Assembly (NCBI GenBank): GCA_016780345.1
Contig: JADHLZ010000006.1
Coordinates: 1 to 63,036 of the forward strand
From: Flavobacteriaceae bacterium
GTDB lineage: Bacteria; Bacteroidota; Bacteroidia; Flavobacteriales; Flavobacteriaceae
Direction of reading: 5' to 3'
DNA length: 63,036 bases
Shown here in pieces: positions 17,646 through 26,294 of this stretch. Below the pieces are notes generated by a model. The model saw only the letters and a program-made list of their open reading frames with translations, made no database searches and was not told the DNA's origin. Both the position numbers and the translations under genes were made by a program. How positions within the stretch are numbered: the stretch's first letter is position 1; every line of letters begins with the position of its first letter.

Positions 17646-19307
17646 ATTTAATTTAAACTCTTTTCTTAATATTTCAATGTTAGGATTTATGTTTTTTAAC
17701 TTTTCATATTTTTCGATAGGTGTATACAATAATTGTTTTTCTTTTAATTTATTAATCTTAATCTCAATTGAAATGTTATCGTTTGTTAAATCTTTTTTCA
17801 AAAAATCTATTAGCTCGATTATATTTTTGTTTAACTCAAGTCTACTGGTATTGTTAGTTAAGGTGTACTCTATTTTATTTTTTTCCTTAAGTTCAGGTTT
17901 ACTAATAGACAGAATGCTTGCTAAATTTTTTCTTCCTGAGTTGTTAATTTTTATTTGAAATTTATTCCAAGATTCTTCAAGTGATTTTTGATCAATTTTT
18001 GAATTTTTAATTTTACTACTTTTTTCTTCCTTTTTTTTCTCTAAAACTACACTCTGAATATATTTTTTTGCTTTTAGAGACGATAATGATAGTCCTGAAA
18101 TATCTGTTTTAGGAATAATATTTTTTTTGAAAGACGACTTTTTCTCAATTTCAATTGAGGCAGTGAGTTTACGATCATTAATTTCTACTTTGTTATATGG
18201 CTTTGATGGAATATTTGATATTTCTAATTTACTTAGAATTTTAATTTTTTTTTTTAATTCAATATTATTGATCGAACACAATTTCATTAAACAAATTTCT
18301 GTCAGAAGTCGTTGGTTTATACTGTTTTTATACCTGAAACTACAATCCTCGCTTAGGGTTATTGCAGACAATAAAAAATTATTATCAACTTTGTTAGATT
18401 GTTCTATGTATAGATTTTTAAGATTTATATTTTGTTCTAATAAATTTTGACTTTCAGAAGATTTAGAAATAAGTAAATCCCTAAAGTGCATACATAATCC
18501 ATCTATGAAATGTTGACCATTAAAACCTAAATTTATTATGTTATTAAATAGAACAAGGCAATTTGTTATATCATTTTTTAAAATTAAATCGGTAGCTTTA
18601 AAATAGGTATCATGATCTAAAATATTTAAGTTTTTATAGGCTAAATCCTTTGTTATATTACCATCAGTAAAATTTACTAATCTGTCAAATATTGATAAGG
18701 CATCTCTTAAGGCTCCATCACATTTGCTAGCTATTAAAAAAAGAGAATCTTCATCATAGGAGATGTTTTCTTTTTTGGCTATAGATTCTAAATGATTTTT
18801 AATATCAATTATATTTATTTTTTTAAAATCATAAATCTGACAACGTGACAAAATAGTTGGAATTACTTTGTGCTTTTCAGTGGTAGCAAGTATAAATATT
18901 GCGTAATTTGGTGGCTCTTCAAGTGTTTTTAAAAAAGCATTAAATGCTTGTCCTGAAAGCATATGCACTTCATCAATAATATATACTTTATAATGTCCTG
19001 TTTGAGGTGGGATTCTTACTTGGTCAATTAAATTTCTAATATCATCTACTCCATTATTTGATGCTGCATCTAGTTCAAAGATATTATAGGAATAATCTAG
19101 TATTTGATCAGAATTATTTATCTGTTTAGCAAGTATTCTAGCGCATGTTGTTTTTCCAACTCCTCTTGGTCCACAAAACAGCATTGCTTGAGGAAGTTGA
19201 TTGTTTTGGATAGCGTTTTCTAAGGTTTTAGTGATTGAACTTTGACCTATAACATTTTCAAAACTATTTGGTCTATATTTTAAGGCAGATACAGTAAAAT
19301 TTTCCAT
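17640..19307 (-). CDS. dnaX: DNA polymerase III subunit gamma/tau
   Basis: Clamp-loader ATPase of the replisome. 555 residues; starts with KYRPNSFENVIGQSSI, Walker A GPRGVGKTTCARILAKQ near residues 48-64, DEVHMLSGQAFNAFLKTLEEPP, and the sensor/SRC region ATTEKHKVIPTILSRCQIYDFK. The four cysteines of the zinc module usually between Walker A and the LDAASNNGVDDIR motif are missing; only a short loop is there. Residues after about 360 are charged, Lys-rich and poorly conserved, as in tau tails. It converges with the Ppx/GppA gene (six bases overlap). A candidate -7 box (TATATTTG, 19320-19313) sits right at the start, so the mRNA may be almost leaderless. Confidence 0.95.
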   Translation of the reverse strand: MENFTVSALKYRPNSFENVIGQSSITKTLENAIQNNQLPQAMLFCGPRGVGKTTCARILAKQINNSDQILDYSYNIFELDAASNNGVDDIRNLIDQVRIPPQTGHYKVYIIDEVHMLSGQAFNAFLKTLEEPPNYAIFILATTEKHKVIPTILSRCQIYDFKKINIIDIKNHLESIAKKENISYDEDSLFLIASKCDGALRDALSIFDRLVNFTDGNITKDLAYKNLNILDHDTYFKATDLILKNDITNCLVLFNNIINLGFNGQHFIDGLCMHFRDLLISKSSESQNLLEQNINLKNLYIEQSNKVDNNFLLSAITLSEDCSFRYKNSINQRLLTEICLMKLCSINNIELKKKIKILSKLEISNIPSKPYNKVEINDRKLTASIEIEKKSSFKKNIIPKTDISGLSLSSLKAKKYIQSVVLEKKKEEKSSKIKNSKIDQKSLEESWNKFQIKINNSGRKNLASILSISKPELKEKNKIEYTLTNNTSRLELNKNIIELIDFLKKDLTNDNISIEIKINKLKEKQLLYTPIEKYEKLKNINPNIEILRKEFKLNL

Positions 19308-19388
19308 TTGTACAAATATAAAAATACACGATTGATTTGTGATAATTTAAATATTAAATAATATTTTTTTATCAACATATTTTTAATC

Positions 19389-19396
19389 TATTTTTG
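19389..19396 (+). promoter_or_regulatory. -7 promoter box of rnpB
   Basis: TATTTTTG matches TAnnTTTG. A start six to seven bases downstream falls at about 19402, which agrees with the predicted 5' end of the RNase P RNA. The -33 element is weak (only a T run near 19362-19370). Confidence 0.55.
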
Positions 19397-19400
19397 TTTT

Positions 19401-19689
19401 AGCAGGCCTTCTTATCGCTTTTATTTTTTTAAAAGAGGAAAGTCCGGACACCGTAGAGCATTATAGCGGGTAACACCCGTCACTATTTTTTAATAGAGGA
19501 CAAGTGCAACAGAAAGAATGTACAGTTCGGCTGTAGTGAAATCATGTAAACTCTATAAGGTGAAACGTCACGTAAACCAACGCTTGAGAGCTGCTCGTTC
19601 GATGTTGGAGGGTAGACGGTTTGAACAAAATAGTAATATTTTGTCTAGATAAATGATAAGACACGACAGAATCCGGCTTATGGCCTGCT
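19401..19689 (+). ncRNA. rnpB: RNase P RNA (bacterial class A type)
   Basis: The catalytic RNA of RNase P, which removes 5' leaders from tRNA precursors. Recognised by the conserved GAGGAAAGTCCGGACACC (19435-19452) near the 5' end and CGACAGAATCCGGCTTAT near the 3' end (19664-19681), the two halves of the universally conserved core (P4). The ends pair as P1: AGCAGGCC at 19401-19408 with GGCCTGCT at 19682-19689. Also visible are GCGGGTAACACCCG (a hairpin) and ACAGAAAGAATGTACAGTTC. At about 289 bases it is slightly short for a class A RNA but plausible. Ends are estimates. It is transcribed towards wbqC, whose stop is only three bases beyond the 3' end. Confidence 0.95.
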
Positions 19690-19691
19690 TT

Positions 19692-20297
19692 TTATCTTAA
19701 AAAATTTAAACTATTCGGTCCTTCATTAAAAATTAAATCTATTATGCTTAAATTATTTATAAATCCATTTTTTTCTGAAAAAACTTGAATATATCTTTTA
19801 ATTATTTTTTTTCTTTCCAGTTTGTGATTTATTAAATGTCTTAGGTCTATATTATTACAATATTTTTCATTGTACATAGATGACATTTCATTATTTATTT
19901 TAACATTTAACCAACTACATACTATTTCAAAGGTTTTAATATTTAAGTCTAATAGATTATTAAATTTAGTATTGAATAATTCTTGTATGGAATCAATGTA
20001 GTATTCAAAATAAGGAGAAGAACTATAGGCTGTTTTAATGGATTTCCAATGATTAAGTTGCCATTTAGAAGAGTTGTCAATAATTGAATTTTTTAAAGAA
20101 AATTTATTTATCGAATGTTTGATAGGAACAGTTAGTTTAAGAATTCCGTTCGCTGAATGAATGAAAGTTCTATTTCTGTATGATTGTTTTTCATAATTTT
20201 GATGAATGTCCCATAAAATTATAGAATTATAAATTTCTATCCAATGTGAAATAGGACCAAAGTAGGGTGGTATTAGAATTTTCTTTTGAAGCACCAA
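19692..20297 (-). CDS. WbqC-like family protein
   Basis: A 201-residue protein with the WbqC family pattern: ILIPPYFGPISHWIEIYNS at the start, YEKQSYRNRTFIHSANGILKLTVPIKHS at about 35-62, SKWQLNHWKSIKTAYSSSPYFEYY near 76-99. The family is linked to surface polysaccharide loci in some bacteria but its reaction is not settled. In Flavobacteria it regularly follows lepB and dapB in one operon, as here. Start choice is between TTG 20297 and the next-codon GTG 20294; both give nearly the same protein. The stop lies three bases from the rnpB 3' end on the other strand. Confidence 0.85.
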   Translation of the reverse strand: MVLQKKILIPPYFGPISHWIEIYNSIILWDIHQNYEKQSYRNRTFIHSANGILKLTVPIKHSINKFSLKNSIIDNSSKWQLNHWKSIKTAYSSSPYFEYYIDSIQELFNTKFNNLLDLNIKTFEIVCSWLNVKINNEMSSMYNEKYCNNIDLRHLINHKLERKKIIKRYIQVFSEKNGFINNLSIIDLIFNEGPNSLNFLR

Positions 20298-20306
20298 AGC
20301 TTAAAC

Positions 20307-22004
20307 TTATTTTTTCTTTCTTTTTTTAATTTCAACAAAAATCAAATAAATTACTAATCCAATTAAAAAATGCCATCTATAAGATTTAGGTTCACCATCT
20401 AAATTGACTGTTGTAAATACACGATCCCATCTGATTTTCCAGTTTTTTAAACCATCATTAATACCTTCAATGCTAAACCAGATAAAAACTGGTTTACCAA
20501 CAATATGATCTTCTGGAACAAACCCCCAACTTCTGCTATCTTCAGATTTATATCTATTATCACCCATCATCCAATAATAGTCTAGTTTAAAAGTATATTC
20601 AGATGTTATTTCACCATTAATTATGATATTTTCATTGGAGTCAATTGCCAAACTGTTTTTTTCATAATCTCTTATTACTTTCTTGTATATAGGAAGATTG
20701 GATTTATTTAGTTTGATTGTTTGATTTTTTGAGGGTATTATAATTGGACCAAAATTATCTTCATTCCAGTTGAATTTAATATCGTTGGGAAAGAATGCAG
20801 TATTATATGAATTTATTGCTTTGAAATTTCTTTTTATACTGTCTACAACACTAGATGTTCTAATTAATTCTGCTTCTTTTTCTGTTAAAAACATATTTAA
20901 TTCATAGTCAGTTATTTCTACCATTGAAATTCTTGATTTTAATCTAACATCATACGGAATTCCTTCTGATTTAGTTAATACAAGAAAATTATTAGGGTTA
21001 TTGTCGATTAAAGAAATTAAATAGGGTCTTATAGCTTCAAATTTTGCTTGATTTATTTCATCAATTTTAAATTTTCTTTGTACATCACTTATGCCAATTT
21101 CTAATAATTTTGAAGTGGAAACACCTTTTTTATTATATACTGTATAATTAAAAATTGGCTTAGCCCTATATGGCATTTTACTTTTTTCACCATTAATATA
21201 TATTTTACCATTAATTATTTCAAGTGTATCAGATGGCATGCCAACACATCTTTTAACATAGTTAGATTTTTTATCAATTGGTTTTTTTACTCCTTTTTCT
21301 TTAACAAAAAATTTTCTTACAGTATCTGCAGGCCAGTTAAATGTTACAATTTCATTTCGTTTGATTTTTTGAAAGCCTGGTAATCTAAAATATGGTATTT
21401 GAGGTTTATTTAGATAGGATCTTATTCCAGTTCCTACAATAGTATCATGAACCATAGGAAAAGAGATCGCTGTTTGAGGAGTTCTTGCTCCATAATGAAA
21501 TTTACTAACAAACAAAAAATCTCCAATAAGTAAGGATTTTTCTAAAGAACCTGTAGGAATAATGTAGGGTTGAATAAAATATGTATGAACAAAAGTGGCC
21601 AATACAACAGCAAATATTATGGAACTAATCCAATCACCAAAAGCTGATTTAGGAATTAAACTTCTATCTTTTATATAATTTATTTTGGATGAATAATTTA
21701 TAGAATATAGAAACAGACCCAATGTAAATATTGTCAATAATGTGTCAGTAATAGAGTTTTTTCCAAAACTTCTAGCAATTTCAACCCATATAACAGGAAA
21801 AATAAGTAGGTTAATAATAGGAATAAATAATAAAACGACCCACCATTCAGGTCTTCTTATTATTTTCATAATCACAATAGCATTATAAATAGGAATAAAA
21901 GCCAAACTAGAATTAAATCCAGCAGACTTATAAAGTTTCCATGTTCCTAATCCATGAATAAATTGTATAATAACAAAAAATATTAGCCACTCAAAAATTG
22001 TCAT
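20307..22004 (-). CDS. lepB: Signal peptidase I, long Bacteroidota form
   Basis: Cleaves signal peptides of exported proteins at the inner membrane. 565 residues, about 1.7 to 2 times the usual size. The N-terminal 110 residues hold several membrane segments with the DUF5684-like WKLYKSAGFNSSLAFIPIYN motif. The S26 catalytic serine is Ser153 in IIPTGSLEKSLLIGDF (SL in place of the usual SM), the lysine is Lys251 in YVKRCVGMPSDTLEI, and a large insertion separates this from the C-terminal box MMGDNRYKSEDSRSWGFVP. The gene ends 10 bases before wbqC and overlaps dapB by four bases. It fits the signal-peptide-rich neighbourhood. Confidence 0.93.
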   Translation of the reverse strand: MTIFEWLIFFVIIQFIHGLGTWKLYKSAGFNSSLAFIPIYNAIVIMKIIRRPEWWVVLLFIPIINLLIFPVIWVEIARSFGKNSITDTLLTIFTLGLFLYSINYSSKINYIKDRSLIPKSAFGDWISSIIFAVVLATFVHTYFIQPYIIPTGSLEKSLLIGDFLFVSKFHYGARTPQTAISFPMVHDTIVGTGIRSYLNKPQIPYFRLPGFQKIKRNEIVTFNWPADTVRKFFVKEKGVKKPIDKKSNYVKRCVGMPSDTLEIINGKIYINGEKSKMPYRAKPIFNYTVYNKKGVSTSKLLEIGISDVQRKFKIDEINQAKFEAIRPYLISLIDNNPNNFLVLTKSEGIPYDVRLKSRISMVEITDYELNMFLTEKEAELIRTSSVVDSIKRNFKAINSYNTAFFPNDIKFNWNEDNFGPIIIPSKNQTIKLNKSNLPIYKKVIRDYEKNSLAIDSNENIIINGEITSEYTFKLDYYWMMGDNRYKSEDSRSWGFVPEDHIVGKPVFIWFSIEGINDGLKNWKIRWDRVFTTVNLDGEPKSYRWHFLIGLVIYLIFVEIKKRKKK

Positions 22005-22720
22005 ATTTGAAAATTAAGTTTAGAGTCTTTTATTACATCAGACATGTCAAAAACACCTTTTTTGTCAATAATCCATTCAGCTGCTACAACAGCTCCTACA
22101 GCAAAACCTTTTCTATTGTGAGCAATATGCTTTATTTCAATTGAATCTATTTCAGAGCTGTAGTTAACAATATGAGTTCCAGGAACGTTGGTTATTCTTA
22201 ACGATTCCATTTTTATTTCTGAACTATTATTTTTTTCAAATGCCCAACTTTGGTATTTTGAGTTATTGATAATATCTTCAGCAATAGTAATAGCAGTTCC
22301 ACTGGGTTTGTCTAATTTCTCTAAATGATGTGTTTCACTTATACTAACTTCATAATCATTATGATTAGAAATTAGTTTTGCTAATTTTTTATTTAATTCA
22401 AAAAATAAATTAACCCCAAGGCTATAGTTTGAAGAATATAAAAAAGAGGTATTAGTTTTTTTGGAAAATTCTACAATTTTATCATAATTCTTTAACCAAC
22501 CTGTTGTGCCAGATATAACCGGAACTGAAGAATTCAATGCAAGTTTTATATTATCATAAGCAGAATCTGGAGTGCTAAAATCAATAGCTACGTCTGTATT
22601 GTTAATTGATTCTACAAAATCATTTTTGTCTTTAATAAGAGATATGGTGTGTCCTCTTGTAATAGAAATTTTTTCAATTTCTTTACCCATTTTACCGTAA
22701 CCTAATAAAGCTATTTTCAT
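22001..22720 (-). CDS. dapB: 4-hydroxy-tetrahydrodipicolinate reductase
   Basis: NAD(P)H-dependent reductase of the lysine and diaminopimelate route, needed for peptidoglycan. 239 residues. Motifs: nucleotide-binding LLGYGKMGKEIEK at 5-17, IDFSTPDSAYDN near 46-57, VISGTTGWL near 68-76, and the catalytic block ETHHLEKLDKPSGTA at 129-143 with His131-His132, Lys138 and the substrate-binding SGT. HIAHNRKGFAVGAVVAAEWI closes the protein. It is translated with lepB downstream (four-base overlap) and DUF5683 upstream (three bases apart), the usual order in Flavobacteria. Confidence 0.95.
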   Translation of the reverse strand: MKIALLGYGKMGKEIEKISITRGHTISLIKDKNDFVESINNTDVAIDFSTPDSAYDNIKLALNSSVPVISGTTGWLKNYDKIVEFSKKTNTSFLYSSNYSLGVNLFFELNKKLAKLISNHNDYEVSISETHHLEKLDKPSGTAITIAEDIINNSKYQSWAFEKNNSSEIKMESLRITNVPGTHIVNYSSEIDSIEIKHIAHNRKGFAVGAVVAAEWIIDKKGVFDMSDVIKDSKLNFQI

Positions 22721-22723
22721 TTT

Positions 22724-23260
22724 TTAAAAATTCAAATTTAATGATATTCCAATTGAATATTCATGAAATTCAAGATCATTATTAATATATGGATTAATTG
22801 TTAAAGATTCATTTACATTATACTGTTTTAGATGGGAATCTATATTGGCATCCAAAATATTTAAAATGTAAAACCCAACAATAAAAACCATAGATAAATC
22901 TCTGTTTTTTTTATGAAATTTAGCTCCGTCTAAGAGTCGATTATCATCGATTATTAAATTTTGAAAAGGATCGTTTTCATAGCCAGCTTTTCTACTTTTA
23001 TAGGCATTCCTATAATCCCAATATTTTTTTTGATTAAAATCATAAGAATACACTGAAGTACCAATAGCAGCATAAACAACAGGTATTTTCCAATATTTTT
23101 TATTATATATTTGACCTAAACCTGGAAGAACAGCCGAGTAAAATGCAGCCTTTGATGGCGCTGCTGGATCTAAATCATCAAAATCAATTTCTTGATTCTG
23201 AGAATAGCTTTTAATTAAAATAAAAAAAATAATTATTGATATTATAAAATTAGTTTTCAC
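22724..23260 (-). CDS. DUF5683 domain-containing membrane protein
   Basis: A 178-residue protein with a signal-like N-terminus (MKTNFIISIIIFFILIKSYSQ) followed by the DUF5683 signature DPAAPSKAAFYSAVLPGLGQIYNKKYWKIPVVYAAIG (residues about 31-68) and YWDYRNAYKSRKAGYENDPF. The GLGQIYNKKYWK part is seen in a class of small envelope proteins of Bacteroidota. Two to three hydrophobic segments suggest membrane attachment. Its role is unknown. It always sits with parAB, dapB and lepB in flavobacterial genomes, and overlaps parB by 11 bases here, so it may take part in linking chromosome partition with the envelope; that is a guess from context. Confidence 0.85.
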   Translation of the reverse strand: MKTNFIISIIIFFILIKSYSQNQEIDFDDLDPAAPSKAAFYSAVLPGLGQIYNKKYWKIPVVYAAIGTSVYSYDFNQKKYWDYRNAYKSRKAGYENDPFQNLIIDDNRLLDGAKFHKKNRDLSMVFIVGFYILNILDANIDSHLKQYNVNESLTINPYINNDLEFHEYSIGISLNLNF

Positions 23261-24143
23261 CAGTTATAATCTTTATGATTCTTTTGTATTCATCAATATC
23301 ATGAAATGGAATTGAAACTGTACCCTTATTATTTGATTTTAACGATATTTTAACTTCAGTTTTTAATTTTTTATTTAGAAAATTCAAATCCTTTTGGATA
23401 CTTGAAGGAAGGTTTTGTTTTTTTGATGGAGATTTTTTTTGTTGATTGTTTGAAATTAGATTTTCTGTTTGTCTTACTGACAAAGAATTTGAAACAATTG
23501 TTTTGTAAATTTTTAATTGATTTTCAATATTTTCAACAGAAACTAATGCTCTTCCATGCCCCATTGAAATAAACCCATCCCTAATTCCAGTTTGTACAAT
23601 TGGATCTAATTTTAATAACCTTAAATAATTAGAAATTGTTGATCTTTTCTTTCCTACTCTTTTGCTTAATTCATCTTGTGAAAGCATAACTTCATCAATT
23701 AGTCTTTGGTAACAAAATGCTATTTCGATTGGATCTAAGTTTTTTCTTTGAATATTTTCTACCAAAGCCATTTCAAGCGACTGTTGGTCGTTAGCAATTC
23801 TTACATAAGCAGGAATAGTTTTTAACTTTAAAAATGATATTGCTCTAAATCTTCTCTCACCAGAAATTATTTCATAAGATTTATATCCTTTTTTCCTTAC
23901 AGTTATGGGTTGTATAATTCCTAATTCATTAATCGATTTTGATAGTTCACTTATTTTTTCTTCCTCAAAATTAGTTCTGGGCTGAAAAGGATTTACCTTA
24001 ATCTGATCTATTGGAAGTTCTATGATGTTTCCAATAAGTTTATCAGCATTTGTATCATCAATTGAGTTAATATCTTTATTAGGATCATTTAATAAAGCTG
24101 AAAGACCTCTTCCTAAAGATTGTTTTTTATACGCTTTTGCCAT
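23250..24143 (-). CDS. parB: ParB/Spo0J chromosome partition protein
   Basis: 297 residues. KAYKKQSLGRGLSALLND at the start matches the N-terminus that meets ParA. The ParB CTPase region has IKVNPFQPRTNFEEEKISELSKSI near 50-72, and the GERRFRAISFLKLKTIPAYV box near 115-134 with ENIQRKNLDPIEIAFCYQRL. The helix-turn-helix is DELSKRVGKKRSTISNYLRLL near 158-178, with a C-terminal dimer part. ParB binds parS sites near the origin and spreads by CTP switching. No parS-like palindrome (TGTTTCACGTGAAACA or near) was seen in this window. Confidence 0.95.
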   Translation of the reverse strand: MAKAYKKQSLGRGLSALLNDPNKDINSIDDTNADKLIGNIIELPIDQIKVNPFQPRTNFEEEKISELSKSINELGIIQPITVRKKGYKSYEIISGERRFRAISFLKLKTIPAYVRIANDQQSLEMALVENIQRKNLDPIEIAFCYQRLIDEVMLSQDELSKRVGKKRSTISNYLRLLKLDPIVQTGIRDGFISMGHGRALVSVENIENQLKIYKTIVSNSLSVRQTENLISNNQQKKSPSKKQNLPSSIQKDLNFLNKKLKTEVKISLKSNNKGTVSIPFHDIDEYKRIIKIITGEN

Positions 24144-24911
24144 TTATTTATTTTTATTTATAATCTCGTGTGCTAGTTTAATATAGTTTTTTGCTCCTTT
24201 ACTTGTGGAATCATAATCGATAATATTTTTACCATGACTTGGAGCTTCACCAAGAGTAACATTTCTTTGTATAATAGTTTTAAAAACCATGTTTTGAAAA
24301 TGTTTTCTAACCTCTTCAACAACTTGATTAGAAAGTCTAAGTCTTGAATCGTACATTGTTAGAAGTAAACCTTCAATATTTAAATTGGGATTATGGATTT
24401 TTTGGACACTTTTGATAGTGTTTAATAATTTCCCAAGACCCTCTAAAGCAAAATATTCACATTGAATAGGTATTAATACTGAATCAGATGCAGTTAAAGC
24501 ATTTAATGTAATTAAGCCTAACGATGGCGCACAATCAATTACTATAAAATCATAATTGTTTTTTACAGAATCAATGGCTTCTTTTAGCATAAATTCTCTA
24601 TTGTAATGATTTACCAATTCAATTTCTATAGCAACTAAATCTATATTAGAAGGAATAATGTCTAAGTTAGGGGTGGATGTGGGTTTAATTATTTCATCAA
24701 CTTTTTGAGTGTGTTCTAATAGATGGTATGATGAGAGTTCAACTTTATTAGTATCTATTCCTATTCCAGACGTAGCATTGGCTTGAGGATCTAAGTCAAT
24801 CAACAGAATTTTTTTTTCTAAAATACCAAGAGATGCAGAAAGATTTAAAGCTGTAGTTGTTTTTCCAACTCCACCCTTTTGATTTGAAACAGCTATTATT
24901 TTACTCATCAA
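24144..24911 (-). CDS. parA: ParA/Soj ATPase for chromosome partition
   Basis: 255 residues of the Walker-type ParA/MinD ATPase family. The deviant Walker A is NQKGGVGKTTTALNLS near 9-24 (signature lysine Lys12 plus Lys17), Walker B-type motifs are LLIDLDPQANATSGIG and FIVIDCAPSLGLITLNAL, and the C-terminal part has TVTLGEAPSHGKNIIDYD-like residues. It has no N-terminal DNA-binding domain, so it is the chromosomal Soj type. It is the first gene of the parA-parB-DUF5683-dapB-lepB-wbqC block; a 67-base gap separates it from the divIC-like gene upstream on the same strand. It moves ParB-bound origins apart. Confidence 0.95.
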   Translation of the reverse strand: MMSKIIAVSNQKGGVGKTTTALNLSASLGILEKKILLIDLDPQANATSGIGIDTNKVELSSYHLLEHTQKVDEIIKPTSTPNLDIIPSNIDLVAIEIELVNHYNREFMLKEAIDSVKNNYDFIVIDCAPSLGLITLNALTASDSVLIPIQCEYFALEGLGKLLNTIKSVQKIHNPNLNIEGLLLTMYDSRLRLSNQVVEEVRKHFQNMVFKTIIQRNVTLGEAPSHGKNIIDYDSTSKGAKNYIKLAHEIINKNK

Positions 24912-24978
24912 AAAATATTTATTTTAAAAATACAATTTTTTAATGTCAGAAAATTGAGTAGAATTCGGATTTTGTTAA

Positions 24979-25314
24979 CTAGTTTTTAATACTGTCTTTG
25001 AATTCTAAAATAAATATTTCTTCACTATCTTTTTTCATAAAAAATTTTTCTCTTGCAAAAGCTTCGTATTTATCTAAATCTTTCATGTCATCAATAAATT
25101 TTTGGTCTTTAATAATCTCTCTTTGTAAAGTCTCTTTTTTAATTTTCAGTTCTTCAATTTCAGAGTTTAATTTACTATGAAAAATATATGAGTTGGTGTC
25201 TATGAATAACATCCATATTATAAAAATTAAACTTATAATTATGTAAAAATTCATAAGTGCTTTTACGTATTTATTGGTTCTTATTTTATCTAAGTATGAA
25301 TTAAAGTAGTTCAT
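24979..25314 (-). CDS. Septum formation initiator family protein (FtsB/DivIC type)
   Basis: A 111-residue single-pass membrane protein: a short cytoplasmic N-terminus, one transmembrane segment (YIIISLIFIIWMLFI, about residues 28-42), then a periplasmic coiled coil rich in Lys and Glu (LNSEIEELKIKKETLQREI) and the family C-terminus LDKYEAFAREKFFMKKDSEEIFI. FtsB/DivIC joins FtsL and FtsQ to activate the septal wall synthase during cell division. It overlaps udk by 14 bases and sits one gene upstream of parA, consistent with cell-cycle gene grouping. Confidence 0.9.
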   Translation of the reverse strand: MNYFNSYLDKIRTNKYVKALMNFYIIISLIFIIWMLFIDTNSYIFHSKLNSEIEELKIKKETLQREIIKDQKFIDDMKDLDKYEAFAREKFFMKKDSEEIFILEFKDSIKN

Positions 25315-25897
25315 CTATTTTTTTAATAATTTTTTTTAAATTTAAATTATTTGCATTTATAATTAAATCAGATTTATTTTTTGATGGTAATATAAATTTT
25401 TCATACATGGGTTCAGTCATATCAAAATAACGTTTTTTTACCTCCTCAACAGATCTGTTTCTTTCTTTTACGTCTCTCTCAATTCTTCTTCTAAGTCTAG
25501 TTATCGAATCCAAATCTAAAAAAATTTTAAAATCTAATAATTCTAATAATTTATCATTGCAATAAATATGTAGACCTTCTACAATAACAATTTTTTGTGG
25601 TAACACTATATTAGTTTTTTTAAGTCTTTTATGAGTTTTGTATGAGTATATCGGTTCTTTGATTTTTTTGTTGTTTTTAATTTTTTTTAAATTCTTTATT
25701 ATAAGATCAAAATCAATTGAATTTGGATGATCAAAATTAATTTTTGAACGTTCCTTGAAATTTAATAAAGAATGATCTTTGTAGTAAGAGTCCGATACAA
25801 TACAAACCACACCGATTTTGGAGAAAGATGATTTGATTTTATTTGCAAGAGTACTTTTGCCAGATGCTGTTCCACCACAAATACCAATTAAAGGCAT
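25301..25897 (-). CDS. udk: Uridine kinase
   Basis: Phosphorylates uridine and cytidine for pyrimidine salvage. 198 residues; the Walker A is IGICGGTASGKSTLANKI at 4-21, SDSYYKDHSLLNFKERSKINFDHPNSID near 40-67 is the substrate region, IVIVEGLHIYC near 102-112 and the lid RLRRRIERDVKERNRSVEEV near 133-152. It has YDMTEPMYEKFILPSK-type residues near the end. Length is slightly shorter than E. coli Udk (213). Translationally coupled to the FtsB/DivIC gene. Located one base after the cytochrome c gene stops. Confidence 0.93.
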   Translation of the reverse strand: MPLIGICGGTASGKSTLANKIKSSFSKIGVVCIVSDSYYKDHSLLNFKERSKINFDHPNSIDFDLIIKNLKKIKNNKKIKEPIYSYKTHKRLKKTNIVLPQKIVIVEGLHIYCNDKLLELLDFKIFLDLDSITRLRRRIERDVKERNRSVEEVKKRYFDMTEPMYEKFILPSKNKSDLIINANNLNLKKIIKKIDELL

Positions 25898-25898
25898 A

Positions 25899-26294
25899 TT
25901 ATTTTTTTAAACTTTTAACGTATTTTTCATCAATTATTTTTTCATACTTATTTCCCCATGTATTTAAAGTGTAGTTCATTATATCAGCAATTTCATCGTC
26001 ATAGAGCCCCATTTTTTCCATTCTAGAATTGTATTTAACTCCATTCACAATTATTTCTCCGTCAATTCCCCCAAATTTTAAAGCTTTAATGCTTTCTTCC
26101 AAATGATTAAATAAAAAATCGGATTCAGCTATTGGTGGGATGATTCCTTTTTGACCTTTTCCGTCTGGCATGTGACATCGAACGCAGAAATCCTCATATA
26201 ATGACTTGCCTCTTTTTATAGATTCATTTAATTTAATGTCTTGAGAAAAGATTGCAAAAGGTAATAACAGGTAAACAAAATTTAAAATTTTCAT
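25899..26294 (-). CDS. Class I c-type cytochrome, periplasmic
   Basis: A 131-residue protein with a Sec signal (MKILNFVYLLLPFAIFSQ) and one heme c site CVRCHMPDGKG (Cys37, Cys40, His41). The likely axial Met is in YNSRMEKMGLYDDEIADIMNY, the conserved last motif of cytochrome c_6/cbb3-CcoP-like domains. It probably accepts electrons from the PQQ-type sugar dehydrogenase encoded just upstream: the two genes overlap by four bases, so the start of this gene is inside the previous stop. Together they form a small periplasmic oxidation pair. Confidence 0.9.
   Translation of the reverse strand: MKILNFVYLLLPFAIFSQDIKLNESIKRGKSLYEDFCVRCHMPDGKGQKGIIPPIAESDFLFNHLEESIKALKFGGIDGEIIVNGVKYNSRMEKMGLYDDEIADIMNYTLNTWGNKYEKIIDEKYVKSLKK

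Noticed and set aside
17677-18450. Two plus-strand frames within dnaX
   Set aside because: They are antisense to the Lys-rich tail of dnaX and show only hydrophobic, low-complexity sequence typical of shadow frames.
23250-24911. parS sites near parAB
   Set aside because: I looked for a TGTTTCACGTGAAACA-like 16-base palindrome in and around parAB and saw none; parS sites are probably elsewhere near the origin.
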